A DNA stretch of 34,614 bases from Blastopirellula marina (GTDB lineage: Bacteria > Planctomycetota > Phycisphaerae > Sedimentisphaerales > UBA12454). Location: contig DYLR01000004.1 in the NCBI GenBank assembly GCA_020721975.1, forward strand, positions 1 to 34,614, written 5' to 3'. The notes below the pieces were generated by a model that ran no database searches, was not told where the DNA came from, and saw nothing but the letters and a program-made list of their open reading frames with translations. The translations under genes and the position numbers were made by a program. Positions 14,225-23,249 of this stretch are shown here, piece after piece (the first letter of the stretch is position 1; every line of letters starts with the position of its first letter).

Positions 14225-15496
14225 ATGGCTAAAGTGAGCAATTCGTCCGGCAGACGAGAAATATGCAGTTTTTGCGGACGCAATCGAAAACATCCTGACG
14301 CTTTTGTCGAGGGGCCGGGCGGTATATTCATCTGCCCCGAATGCGTTGACCTGTGCTATAACATCGTAAAGCAGGAACGCCGCCGGCTGCAGGGGGCTTC
14401 CGTAGCGATTAAGCAGGTGCCGAAGCCTCGCGAAATCAAGGAATATCTCGACCAGTATGTAATCGGACAGGACAGGGCTAAAAAAATTCTTGCCGTCGCC
14501 GTGCATAATCACTACAAAAGGCTGCTGCATACCGATAGCCAAAGCGACGATGTTGATATTGACAAATCCAACGTTTTACTCATTGGTCCGACAGGTTCAG
14601 GAAAAACACTGCTTGCCCGCACACTGGCAAAACATCTGAACGTGCCGTTCGCAATCTGCGATGCCACAACGGTTACCGAAGCGGGCTACGTGGGCGAGGA
14701 CGTTGAAAATTTTCTTCTGCGTCTTTTGCAGAACGCAGATTTCGATATCGAAGCTGCTCAGCGAGGTATTGTTTATATTGACGAAATTGACAAAATCGGC
14801 AAGACCAATCAGAATATCTCCATCACCCGCGATGTATCCGGCGAAGGAGTGCAGCAGGCTCTACTGAAGATGCTCGAAGGCACAATAGCAAATGTTCCTC
14901 CGCAGGGCGGCCGTAAACACCCCGAACAGTCGTATATCCAGATTGATACCTCGCATATTCTGTTTATATGCGGCGGCACGTTCGTTGGTCTTGAAAATAT
15001 TATTAAAAAACGACTCGGCCGAAAAATGATAGGCTTTGACTCCGAGCAAAAGGCCGTTACGGACGTCAAGGCCGATTACAGCGAAGTGCTTAGACAGGTT
15101 ACGCCTGAAGATATTGTCGAATATGGTATGATACCTGAAATTGTAGGCAGGCTGCCTGTGGTTTGTACGCTTGAAGCGCTCAGCCAGGCTGCTCTTGTCG
15201 ATATTCTTACCAAGCCTAAAAATGCCCTCGTGCGACAGTATCAGAAGTTTTTTGAAATGGAAAACGCAACTTTGCGTTTCACCGACGATGCACTGCAAGC
15301 TCTTGCCGGCAAAGCAATGAAACGCGATACCGGCGCACGTGCCTTGCGCGCAATTGTCGAGGAACTGATGACCGATTTAATGTATCAGCTGCCCGAAGAA
15401 CCCAAGTCCCGTGAATATGTGATAACCAGGGATGTTGTCGAAGGCAGGGTGAATTTGTTCGAAGCGGTCCAGATTCGCAAACGCGAATCCGCCTGA
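14225..15496 (+). CDS. clpX: ATP-dependent Clp protease ATP-binding subunit ClpX
   Basis: ClpX is a hexameric AAA+ unfoldase that feeds substrates to ClpP. The 423-residue length is typical. The N-terminal zinc-binding domain has C14, C17, C37 and C40 (CSFC, then CPEC). Walker A is GPTGSGKT (121-128), the pore loop is in [10 protein letters not shown], Walker B is [10 protein letters not shown], and an IGF tripeptide (KMIGFDS) is present as needed for ClpP docking. Sensor-2 lies in [18 protein letters not shown] 5-6 nt before ATG 14225 fixes the start. No clpP gene is beside it. Confidence 0.97.
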   Translation: MAKVSNSSGRREICSFCGRNRKHPDAFVEGPGGIFICPECVDLCYNIVKQERRRLQGASVAIKQVPKPREIKEYLDQYVIGQDRAKKILAVAVHNHYKRLLHTDSQSDDVDIDKSNVLLIGPTGSGKTLLARTLAKHLNVPFAICDATTVTEAGYVGEDVENFLLRLLQNADFDIEAAQRGIVYIDEIDKIGKTNQNISITRDVSGEGVQQALLKMLEGTIANVPPQGGRKHPEQSYIQIDTSHILFICGGTFVGLENIIKKRLGRKMIGFDSEQKAVTDVKADYSEVLRQVTPEDIVEYGMIPEIVGRLPVVCTLEALSQAALVDILTKPKNALVRQYQKFFEMENATLRFTDDALQALAGKAMKRDTGARALRAIVEELMTDLMYQLPEEPKSREYVITRDVVEGRVNLFEAVQIRKRESA

Positions 15497-15767
15497 AAAA
15501 TATTCAAAACCGGCAGACGATAATCAAAATACGACATACGGCGTTTTTTACATCCTTAGGGAAATTCCACCTCTTTTTTATGCCGCACCTTCAAAAATTG
15601 CATCGCAGTTTTATTCCGCTCTTTACACAAGTTGTTTAGTATAAGCAAATTTGTGCATTCAATGCTCAGGCGATGCTATCGGACTTTTTACCTCGGACCA
15701 TAACAGTTTAGGCAACATAAATGCACTTTGTTAAACCAAACATTGCCCATTTTTAAGGAAAAAGACT

Positions 15768-16030
15768 GTGAAAAAGATGTTACAGTTACCAATAAAGGCG
15801 ACGCCTCGGCAAACAATCTGATGATTGAGGATGTTGCTCCGGCAGGCTCACTGGCTGAAAATGTTATCACATTCCGGCCTCTTGCTTCGCTTGCTCCAAA
15901 GGCCAAAGCTACATGGCGTGTGGTTGTAAAAGCCAAAGACGCCGACAATGTAAGATTTAAGGTTGCCATGAATAGCGACCAGCTTACCCGGCCGGTTGAG
16001 GAAACTGAATCGACAAACTTCTACAAGTAA
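15768..16030 (+). pseudogene. Decapitated DUF11-type gene fragment
   Basis: A good ribosome site (AAGGAA at 15755-15760) precedes GTG AAA AAG ATG TTA, which looks like the start of a signal peptide. That frame closes after 17 codons. In another frame the rest encodes a C-terminal DUF11-like domain: VTVTNKGDASANNLMIEDV, then APKAKATWRVVVKAKDADNV, ending RPVEETESTNFYK before TAA. Such domains occur in large secreted or surface proteins of planctomycetes. The simplest reading is a large internal deletion, or a repeat collapse in assembly, joining the first codons to the last domain out of frame. An in-frame TTG at 15728 lacks a ribosome site. A strong terminator follows. Confidence 0.65.
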
Positions 16031-16051
16031 TGCGCAAGGCAGCGTAAATAC

Positions 16052-16082
16052 AAAAAGCCGTAAGACCGCTTACGGCTTTTTT
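16052..16082. terminator. Bidirectional intrinsic terminator
   Basis: AAAAAGCCGTAAG (16052-16064), loop ACCG, then CTTACGGCTTTTTT (16069-16082) form a 13-bp perfect stem with T runs on either strand. It separates the DUF11 fragment on the plus strand from the end of the ackA/phosphoesterase genes on the minus strand and can stop both. Confidence 0.92.
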
Positions 16083-16114
16083 ATGCGCATCAGAGAAACA
16101 GACCAGGTCTGCAT

Positions 16115-16510
16115 TTATTGAATTTCCCTGCCCTGCCGCCGCAGTTGCCAGATGTCATCGCAGATATGCAAAAGCTCAAACCGGCCGGCCAATAATTTCC
16201 CCTGAAAATCAATAACAAAACTGCCGGCTGATTTGCAAATAAGCGAGCTGACGCCTTTGTCAATCATTTCAACCGAAGCATTGCCCTGATTGACAGGCCC
16301 CTGATAATTCAGAAATTTTCTGTCGTGGTCAAATATGCGGCAAATTCTTTGCGGCTCATCAAAGCCCGTCTGCGGGTCGGACTCGATTCGCCAGGTCCAC
16401 AGCGCATCGCCCGAATCAATCATCAAATCCCAGTGGACATTCCGGCCGCGTATATGTTTGTGAATTACAAATTGTCCGTCAGATTTTTCCTGTACGGCGG
16501 AGTATTTCAT
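16115..16510 (-). CDS. Stand-alone LigD 3'-phosphoesterase-domain-like protein
   Basis: This 131-residue protein resembles the phosphoesterase (PE) domain of bacterial DNA ligase D, which trims 3'-phosphates and ribonucleotides at DNA ends. FVIHKHIRGRNVHWDLMIDSGDALWTW corresponds to the PE core with its His, His and Asp (HKH, then VHWDL). A second His lies in FDHDRKFLNYQGPVNQGN, and the end GRFELLHI matches the closing strand. No ligase or polymerase domain is attached and no ku gene is nearby. ATG 16510 has CGGGA upstream and overlaps the 3' end of ackA by 32 nt; ATG 16540 would overlap more. Its function outside NHEJ is unclear. Confidence 0.75.
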   Translation of the reverse strand: MKYSAVQEKSDGQFVIHKHIRGRNVHWDLMIDSGDALWTWRIESDPQTGFDEPQRICRIFDHDRKFLNYQGPVNQGNASVEMIDKGVSSLICKSAGSFVIDFQGKLLAGRFELLHICDDIWQLRRQGREIQ

Positions 16511-17678
16511 AGGTATCCCGTGCAATGACAAGCTCCTCATTGGTTGGAATCATCATCGCATAAACTTTCGAGGAAGGCTTTGAGAAAATATGCTCGTTGG
16601 CATTATTTTTTCCCTCGTCAATCTCCAGTCCAAGATAGGCGAAATTAGCCAGCACCCTGGAGCGAACGGCGGGATTATTTTCGCCTATGCCGGCAGTGAA
16701 TACTATTGCGTCAACACCGTTTAGTGCGGCAACATAAGCGCCGACGTATTTTATAATTCGATATTCAAATACATCCAGGGCGATTTGTGAATTTTCATCA
16801 CCGGCTGCGATTTGTGCGTATATATCACGGATATCGCTTTTGCCGCACATACCAAGCAGGCCGCTTTTCTTGTTAAGCAGGTCGTTGGTTTGTGCGACAG
16901 TCATACCGAGCATTTCCTGAAGATAAAGCACAACAGCAGGGTCAATATCTCCGCTGCGCGTGCCCATTACAATGCCTTCAAGCGGCGTAAGCCCCATCGA
17001 GGTATCGACGCTTTTGCCGTTGCTGAAAGCGGTAATTGAGCCGCCGTTGCCGATATGCACGGTAATTATTTTTGTCTGCTCGAAGGGCCTGTTCATCAAC
17101 TGTGCAGCCTCGCGGGCGACATAGCCGTGGCTTGTGCCGTGGAAACCATACTTGCGGATGCCGTGCTTTTTATACAATTCCATCGGCAGGGCGTAAAGAT
17201 AAGCCTTTTTCGGCATTGTCTGATGAACAGCCGTATCAAATACTGCGACGTTCGGCGTTTTTGGCAGCAGTTCCCGACACGTCTGTATGCCCACAATGTT
17301 CGGCGGATTGTGCAGGGGTGCAAGTTTACAGTTTTCCTCGATGGCTTTCAGCACCTCATTGCTAATTAAGGTCGAGCCTGTGAACCGCTCGCCGCCATGA
17401 ACGACCCGGTGGCCTATGCCGTCAATTTCATTTATATTTTTCAATACGCCGTGCCTTGAATCAACCAGTATCTCCTCGATGGCCCGCATGGCGGCCTTAT
17501 GGTCCGGCATATTTTTTTCAATGGAAATTTTATTGTCGCCGCGCAAATGTTTGAGCATCGAACCGCTCAACGCGATTCTTTCCGCAAGACCTTTCGCAAG
17601 AAGTTTGTATTCTCCGTCTATGCGAAAAAGCTGATACTTAATACTGCTCGACCCGCAGTTGATAACAAGAATATTCAT
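16479..17678 (-). CDS. ackA: Acetate kinase
   Basis: AckA makes ATP and acetate from acetyl phosphate and ADP. The 399-residue length is standard. Motifs include MNILVINCGSSSIKYQL (phosphate loop, ASKHA fold), GIGHRVVHGGERF, PLHNPPN, VFDTAVHQTMP, HIGNGGS, MGLTPLEGIVMGTRSGDIDP and FTAGIGENNPAVR. AGGA precedes ATG 17678. It lies downstream of pta on the same strand, 139 bp away, with a repeat tract in between, so cotranscription is likely. Its 3' end is overlapped by the phosphoesterase-like gene. Confidence 0.97.
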   Translation of the reverse strand: MNILVINCGSSSIKYQLFRIDGEYKLLAKGLAERIALSGSMLKHLRGDNKISIEKNMPDHKAAMRAIEEILVDSRHGVLKNINEIDGIGHRVVHGGERFTGSTLISNEVLKAIEENCKLAPLHNPPNIVGIQTCRELLPKTPNVAVFDTAVHQTMPKKAYLYALPMELYKKHGIRKYGFHGTSHGYVAREAAQLMNRPFEQTKIITVHIGNGGSITAFSNGKSVDTSMGLTPLEGIVMGTRSGDIDPAVVLYLQEMLGMTVAQTNDLLNKKSGLLGMCGKSDIRDIYAQIAAGDENSQIALDVFEYRIIKYVGAYVAALNGVDAIVFTAGIGENNPAVRSRVLANFAYLGLEIDEGKNNANEHIFSKPSSKVYAMMIPTNEELVIARDTYEILRRTGKI

Positions 17679-17685
17679 TTAAAAT

Positions 17686-17817
17686 CCTAAAAATAAATCA
17701 AAAAAATCAAATACCAAAAATCAAAAACAGTGGAAGTAAAACCGAATTTTTGTTTTGAATTTTTAGTATTGGTTATTGGAATTTGTTTCGTATTTCGATA
17801 TTCGAATTTCGGATTTT
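17686..17817. repeat. AT-rich degenerate repeat tract between pta and ackA
   Basis: The gap contains AAAAAAATCAAATACCAAAA and ATCAAAAACAG words, then TTTTAGTATTGGTTATTGG and CGTATTTCGATATTCGAATT. These are near-palindromic variations on the ATCAAAAA/TTGGTTATTGG theme seen at 1-79, 9893-9933 and 22092-22141. No gene is visible. Confidence 0.65.
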
Positions 17818-18819
17818 CTATCCGCATGCCTGAATCGCTGTTATTGCAATAGTGCCGAAAATATCATCAGCATTGCAGCCGCGGGAAAGGTCGTTCACCG
17901 GCCTGGCAAGACCCTGCAAAATAGGCCCGTAAGCCTCCATACCCGCAAGTCTTTCAGCCATTTTGTAAGCAATATTTCCAACCCCAAGATCAGGAAAGAT
18001 AAATACGTTTGCCTGCCCTTTAAGAGGACTGTCGGGACATTTCTTTGCGGCCACGGCAGGCACAAAGGCGGCGTCAAACTGCAATTCGCCGTCTATTGCC
18101 ACGGGCTGATTTATCTGGGCGGCAATTTTTTCCTTCGCAAGTCTTGTCGCCTGTATCATTTTATCAGGGCCGGCGCCTTTGGCCGAGCCTTTGGTTGAAT
18201 ACGACAGCATTGCAATACGCGGCACAATGCCGAACTGCAAAGCGGTTTTTGCGGTTGACAAGGCAATATCCGCAACCTGCTCGGCATTCGGGTCCTGGTT
18301 CAGGCCTGAATCGGCAAACAGTAAAGTCATTTCGCCGCGACACATAAAGAACATACTTGAAACGGTCTGCACGCCTTTTGCTGCTTTGATGATTTGCAAA
18401 GCAGGGCGAATCGTATCAGGTGTGGAATGCACCGCACCGGAGACAAGCCCGTCTGCGGCGCCGGTTTTCACCATCATTGTGCCGAAATACATCTCGTCGA
18501 GCATCTGCTTTTCGGCCTGCTGCTCGGTTAGCCCTTTGTTCCTGCGTAATTCGTAGTACATCTTTGCGAACCGGCTTGTCAGCGGACTGTTTTTAGGGTC
18601 AATAACTGCAACAGCGCCGTCAGGCACACCCGCACTTTTCAGAGCCTTGAAGATGTTATCCTGATTGCCGAGAATTGTCAGTCTGACTAATTTCCGCTGA
18701 ACAGCCTTTGCTGCCGCTGCTATTGTGCGAGCATCGCTGCCTTCAGGCAGAACAATATGTTTATAAACCGACTGTGCCTTTTCTGTCGTCCGTTCAAGAA
18801 AACTTTTAACTTGTGACAT
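17818..18819 (-). CDS. pta: Phosphate acetyltransferase
   Basis: Pta interconverts acetyl-CoA and acetyl phosphate. The 333-residue product is the short, single-domain form. Signatures are IVLPEGSDARTIAAA near the N-terminus, TMMVKTGAADGLVSGAVHST, RPALQIIKAAKGVQTVSSMF, and ILQGLARPVNDLSRGCNADDIFG at the C-terminus. ATG 18819 (MSQVKSFLERT) was chosen because it matches the family start and has AGTGAAG upstream; the open frame extends further but without family similarity. With ackA it forms the acetate-producing ATP-yielding pathway. Confidence 0.95.
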   Translation of the reverse strand: MSQVKSFLERTTEKAQSVYKHIVLPEGSDARTIAAAAKAVQRKLVRLTILGNQDNIFKALKSAGVPDGAVAVIDPKNSPLTSRFAKMYYELRRNKGLTEQQAEKQMLDEMYFGTMMVKTGAADGLVSGAVHSTPDTIRPALQIIKAAKGVQTVSSMFFMCRGEMTLLFADSGLNQDPNAEQVADIALSTAKTALQFGIVPRIAMLSYSTKGSAKGAGPDKMIQATRLAKEKIAAQINQPVAIDGELQFDAAFVPAVAAKKCPDSPLKGQANVFIFPDLGVGNIAYKMAERLAGMEAYGPILQGLARPVNDLSRGCNADDIFGTIAITAIQACG

Positions 18820-18959
18820 AAACTTCACTGAAAAAAAATTAAAAATCAGAAAAACAACAGTATTATATCCTTCTAATTCTCTGCGCCAAGTCCGCAGAAT
18901 CAAATAAAAACAATAACCCCGCAGCGCCGTTTTAGAAACTTATGAGACTATATATATCG

Positions 18960-21900
18960 CTATTGACTTATAAATATTTTATTGGTGATTTTTTGGACAT
19001 AAACGGTCAGGTCATCAAAGATTGTGTAAAGCACAGGCACAACCAAAAGGCCCAGCCATCCGCCGACAATCAGGCCGCCAATCTGCACCATTGCCATTGG
19101 CGACATCATTTCGCCGCCCCATCCGCGACCCAGCGCAAGCGGCACCAGAGCAATAATTGTGGTAAGATTTGTCATAAGCAAAGGTCTCATTCGCCTTTTG
19201 ACAGCCTGAATAATCGCCTCGGTTCTTTCTGCGCCTTCAGCACGCAGAGTTTTAATATAGTCAATTACAATAATCGCATTGTTGACGACAAGACCTACCA
19301 GAATCACAATCGCCATTATGGAGAATATGGAAAATGTGCCGCCCATCAGAAACAGGGCCAGCAATACGCCAATCAGACTCAGCGGCACGGTAATCATAAC
19401 TATCAGCGGCTGCACATAAGATTCAAGCAGGCTTGCGATAACCATATACGTAAGGCAAACTGCCATAATAAGCGCAATACCCAGTCTTACGAAACTTTCC
19501 TGCATACGTTCTATCTGTCCTGCAAAGGAAATCGAGACTCCCGGATATTTTTCGAGCAGCGGTTTTAGCTGATTAACTATTTCTGCGGCAAGCTCGCCGG
19601 TGCTTATGCCTGTCGCATCACAGCTTATTGTGGTAAGACTTTGTCTGTTCTTGCGAAACAACTGCGAAGGTCCGGTAGCGTAAGAAATCGCCGCAATCTG
19701 TGGAAGCGGTATCAACTGGCCGCGATTATTGATTACGGTAAGTTTGTCTATATCGTCAATTGTTTTGCGAGACTGTTTGCTGTTTCTTATTCGTATGTCA
19801 TAACTGAAACCGCCTTCGCGGTATTCGCCTGCAAGAAGCCCGTCAAAGGCGGCAGCAACCGTTCTGGCAAGATACTGCGAATCCACCGCGGCATCTTCGC
19901 ATTTGATTCTGTCGGGAATAATTTTCACTTCCGGCTGGCCTGGGCGGTAATCGGTGTCAAGGTCGATTACGCCGGGTATCTGCTGTATTATCGTAAGACC
20001 TTCGGCAACGAAGGCTTTTACATCCTGCACATCATCCGCGGTTATCTCCATTTGAATCGGAGCGCCGCCTGGACCTTCGGCTTCTTCGAGTATCTTGATT
20101 TTTGCGCCCGGTATTTGTTTTGCTGCAATGACCGGCCTTAATCTGTCCATTATTTCGCGTGTGCTTTGACGCCTTTGATTTTTATCAACGACGTGAACGA
20201 TTAACTGTGCCTGATTAACAGACTGGCTCGACGCCGTTGTTCTGCCGCCGAGAGTTCTTCCAATACTCGAATAAATGCCGGTAAGTTCAGGCAGTATATT
20301 CGGATCTTCAAGCACCTGCTCGACCTGTGCAACGGCTGCGTCAGTTTCCTCGAGCCTTGTGCCGGTGGGCATTTCCATGATTATTGAAAACTTACCCTCA
20401 TCCATACTCGTTATAAATTCAAAGCCGATAAATCTGCCCACACCAATAAAACACAGTATCAGCGCCATGACAGCCGTAATAACGGTCCGCCAGCGATGCC
20501 GCAGACATTTTGCAAGAACGTTGGCATACATATTCTTAAATTTCTCAAGCCTGAGGTCAACGAAGGCAATTATTTTTTCAAGAATATTCTCAACAGTGAT
20601 GAATCTTGAGCGGGATTTTTTACTGCCGAGAAAATGCGCCGCCATCGTAGGGGTAAGCATAAACGACACAATCAGCGATACAACCGTGGATATGCAGGCT
20701 GTCAGCCCCATATCCCTAAAAAACCGTCCGACAATCCCGCCCATAAAAGCAATAGGCACAAACACGACAATGTTGGTGAGCGTTGTAGCGGCAACTGCTA
20801 TGGATATTTCCTTTGTGCCGACGATTGCGGCATCAGCGGGCTTTTCACCCAAATCTATTCTGCGCGTAACATTTTCCAGCACAAGGATTGAATTATCGAC
20901 CAGCACACCTATCGTCATTGCCAGCCCCATCATACTCATCATATTGACGGTAAAGCCGGAAACATACATAATCACAAAAACCGTCGCAACGGAAATCGGC
21001 ATACTTAGCGCAACGATAAACATACTCCGAAAATTGTGCAGAAACAAAAACAACACTACCGCAGTAAGCAAAATGCCGATTTGCATTGTTTCAAAAACGT
21101 TGCTTATCGCCCCTTCAATCCAGGTTGCCGATTCGTCCTCGATTGTGATTTTATAATCGGCAGGTAAAACAGACCTGAGCTTTTCAATTTCTTTTTTTAC
21201 ATGGCGTACAACTTTGACGGTATTGCCGTCGCTGCGTTTCTGAATGCTCATGCCTACGCAGGCATTTCCACTTGCCCGAACTTTATCACGGATATCCTTG
21301 TAGGCGTCCTTAACCTCGGCTATGTCGCGGATATACAGATTTTTTTCCGGTGCAGTAATAATTTTCGCATTGCGGATTTCGTCAAGACTGTAAAATTTGC
21401 CTTTAAACTGAATGGTAAACTCTCTGCTGTTCTGCTGAATCTGTCCGCCGGGACTTTCAAGATTTACAGCGTTTATAGTGGCAATGACGTCGGTGATGTT
21501 CAGACCGTTTGCACGCAATCTCTGCTGGTCGGTAAGGACGTGAATTTCGCGTTCCTCGCCGCCGATAATTGTAACAGAAGCTACCCCCGGTACGGTTGAA
21601 ACCCGGTCCTTTATACGGCGGTCGGCCATCTGAAAAATTTCAGTAAGCGGTCGCGGCGCAGCAACCGCAAGCTGCATTACAGGCTCGGCATTGAAGTCCA
21701 GCTTCTGCACTACCGGGTCGTCAGCCTCCTTGGGCAGCGTATCCCGAACAATATTAACCTTGTCGCGCACGTCCGCAGCGGCCACATCCACATCGGTTTC
21801 AAGATAAAATTCTATCATTACAATGCTGATGCCCTGCTGCGAAATGCTCCGAAGATGCTTAACGCCTTCGACTGTGCTTACCTCATCCTCAATTTCCTTT

Positions 21901-22091
21901 GTAATAAGCTGTTCAACCTCCTCAGGACCTGCACCCTGATAAGTCGTCATCACGGTAACCATTGGAAATTCAATCTTCGGGAATAATTCGACAGGAAGCT
22001 GAAAATAACAAAATATGCCAAGGCCGGCAAACGCCAGCATAATCATAGCTACCGAAACAGGACGTTTGACTGAAAATTCTATAATACCCAT
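18960..22091 (-). CDS. RND-family efflux pump (HAE1/AcrB-like inner-membrane transporter)
   Basis: This 1043-residue protein is a proton-driven RND transporter. The N-terminus MGIIEFSVKRPVSVAMIMLA is the first transmembrane helix. Porter-domain phrases such as QGAGPEEVEQLITKEIED and VPGVASVTIIGGEEREI follow. TM4 carries GVLVDNSILVLENVTRR, where an acidic proton-relay position is Asp-Asn, not the Asp-Asp of AcrB. A second 6-TM block has VVNNAIIVIDYIKTLR and RRMRPLLMTNLTTIIALVPL. It is the last gene of tetR-OMF-MFP-RND. The 21-bp gap before it is repeat sequence, and no Shine-Dalgarno is visible. Substrates are unknown. Confidence 0.95.
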   Translation of the reverse strand: MGIIEFSVKRPVSVAMIMLAFAGLGIFCYFQLPVELFPKIEFPMVTVMTTYQGAGPEEVEQLITKEIEDEVSTVEGVKHLRSISQQGISIVMIEFYLETDVDVAAADVRDKVNIVRDTLPKEADDPVVQKLDFNAEPVMQLAVAAPRPLTEIFQMADRRIKDRVSTVPGVASVTIIGGEEREIHVLTDQQRLRANGLNITDVIATINAVNLESPGGQIQQNSREFTIQFKGKFYSLDEIRNAKIITAPEKNLYIRDIAEVKDAYKDIRDKVRASGNACVGMSIQKRSDGNTVKVVRHVKKEIEKLRSVLPADYKITIEDESATWIEGAISNVFETMQIGILLTAVVLFLFLHNFRSMFIVALSMPISVATVFVIMYVSGFTVNMMSMMGLAMTIGVLVDNSILVLENVTRRIDLGEKPADAAIVGTKEISIAVAATTLTNIVVFVPIAFMGGIVGRFFRDMGLTACISTVVSLIVSFMLTPTMAAHFLGSKKSRSRFITVENILEKIIAFVDLRLEKFKNMYANVLAKCLRHRWRTVITAVMALILCFIGVGRFIGFEFITSMDEGKFSIIMEMPTGTRLEETDAAVAQVEQVLEDPNILPELTGIYSSIGRTLGGRTTASSQSVNQAQLIVHVVDKNQRRQSTREIMDRLRPVIAAKQIPGAKIKILEEAEGPGGAPIQMEITADDVQDVKAFVAEGLTIIQQIPGVIDLDTDYRPGQPEVKIIPDRIKCEDAAVDSQYLARTVAAAFDGLLAGEYREGGFSYDIRIRNSKQSRKTIDDIDKLTVINNRGQLIPLPQIAAISYATGPSQLFRKNRQSLTTISCDATGISTGELAAEIVNQLKPLLEKYPGVSISFAGQIERMQESFVRLGIALIMAVCLTYMVIASLLESYVQPLIVMITVPLSLIGVLLALFLMGGTFSIFSIMAIVILVGLVVNNAIIVIDYIKTLRAEGAERTEAIIQAVKRRMRPLLMTNLTTIIALVPLALGRGWGGEMMSPMAMVQIGGLIVGGWLGLLVVPVLYTIFDDLTVYVQKITNKIFISQ

Positions 22092-22141
22092 ACTGATTTT
22101 AGATTTTGGATTTTAGATTTTAGATTTTGGATTTTGGATTG
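22092..22141. repeat. 'ttttagattttggatt' tandem tract
   Basis: About six repeats of ATTTTAGATTTTGG-like 7-8-mers fill the MFP-RND junction. They encode the MFP tail (IQNPKSKI) on the minus strand and occupy the space where the RND gene's ribosome site should be. Confidence 0.8.
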
Positions 22142-23249
22142 AAGAAAATTCGACCTGCACCTTCATACCCGGTTTGATGTTCTCTCCGGCAAGAGTAATA
22201 AGTCTCATGCCGTCTTTAAGGCCGTCAACGACCTCAATCATATCGCCCAGATTTTTGCCGATTTTCAGCGTAATTTCCTCAACAAATCCGTCGGCGTTCA
22301 CATTCAACGCATACTTTTTTTCGCCGCTTGTTCGTACCGCATCTGCAGGAACAACAAATGTATTTTCCTTATTATTTGTAATAATATACGACCGGGCGAA
22401 CATGCCGGGACGCAAAGTTTTATCGGAATTGTCAATCAGTATTCGCGTACGAAAATCTCGCGATTGCACATTGGCCATCGGGTTAATTTCCTCAATAACG
22501 CCAAAAAATTCCGCACCCGGCAACGCATCAACCGTAACCCTTACCTGCATATCCTGTTTTATGTGCCGCAGATATATTTCCGAAACATCAACTATCTGCC
22601 AGACTTTGGAAATATCCAGCACGTGAAAAATTTCCTGTTTAAGGTCCACATAATCGCCCTGCTCGAATTTTTTAAGGCTTACCAGTCCTGCAAACGGCGC
22701 TTTTATGTAGTGATTTTCGAGCATATCGGTCGAAAGCCCCACATTCGCCGAGGCCAGTTCAAGTTCGGCCCGGGCTATTTTAAACTGATTTTCCTGAATC
22801 TGCACCTGCTGCAAAGTTGCGGCCTGCTGCTGATACATCTGCTGCTTGCGCTCAAGCTCAATCTGCTGAAGATTGAAGTTCGCCTGCGCTCTTGCAAGCT
22901 GTGCCTGGGCGGCCTGTAGTTCAAGTTTGCTTTTGGTATCGTCGAGTGTAACAAGCAGTTGATTCTGCTCGACAAAGTCGCCGGTTTTCACATGCAGTTG
23001 TTTTATTTTATCCGCTACTTTGGTAGTTATGGTTGAATCGGCAAAGGCCTCGATTGCCCCGCTTATGGATATGGTTTCCTCAAGCGGCCCGCTTTGAACC
23101 GTAAAGACCCGCACAGGCAGCCCCTTTTCTATTTGTATCTGTTCAATACTTTTTGCCCTGGGAGCTGTCTTTATTTTGTAAAACCGCCAGCCCGTCAGAA
23201 CAATAAATATCAAAATCGCTATTAAAACTATTCTGCGTTTTTTTGTCAT
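22113..23249 (-). CDS. RND efflux periplasmic adaptor (membrane fusion protein)
   Basis: The 378-residue protein has an N-terminal membrane anchor (IVLIAILIFIVLTGW, about 7-21). Next comes a biotinyl-lipoyl-like half motif (ITTKVADKIKQLHVKTGDFVEQNQLLVTLDD) and a long coiled-coil hairpin (KSKLELQAAQAQLARAQANFNLQQIELERK and onward). The second lipoyl half (IKAPFAGLVSLKKFEQGDYV) and a beta-barrel with LRPGMFARSYI follow. It bridges the RND pump to the outer-membrane channel. Its ATG overlaps the OMF stop codon as ATGA (23246-23249), so translation is coupled. The last residues come from the repeat tract. Confidence 0.93.
   Translation of the reverse strand: MTKKRRIVLIAILIFIVLTGWRFYKIKTAPRAKSIEQIQIEKGLPVRVFTVQSGPLEETISISGAIEAFADSTITTKVADKIKQLHVKTGDFVEQNQLLVTLDDTKSKLELQAAQAQLARAQANFNLQQIELERKQQMYQQQAATLQQVQIQENQFKIARAELELASANVGLSTDMLENHYIKAPFAGLVSLKKFEQGDYVDLKQEIFHVLDISKVWQIVDVSEIYLRHIKQDMQVRVTVDALPGAEFFGVIEEINPMANVQSRDFRTRILIDNSDKTLRPGMFARSYIITNNKENTFVVPADAVRTSGEKKYALNVNADGFVEEITLKIGKNLGDMIEVVDGLKDGMRLITLAGENIKPGMKVQVEFSSIQNPKSKI

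Noticed and set aside
20275-21156. 293-codon plus-strand open frame inside the RND pump region
   Set aside because: It lies opposite well-conserved pump helices. Its Ser/Thr/Ile-rich composition is typical of the antisense of hydrophobic helices, with no ribosome site.
22092-22141. Tandem repeats that might be a CRISPR array
   Set aside because: Units are 7-8 bp, directly adjacent and degenerate, with no unique spacers; no cas genes are nearby. The other tracts look the same.
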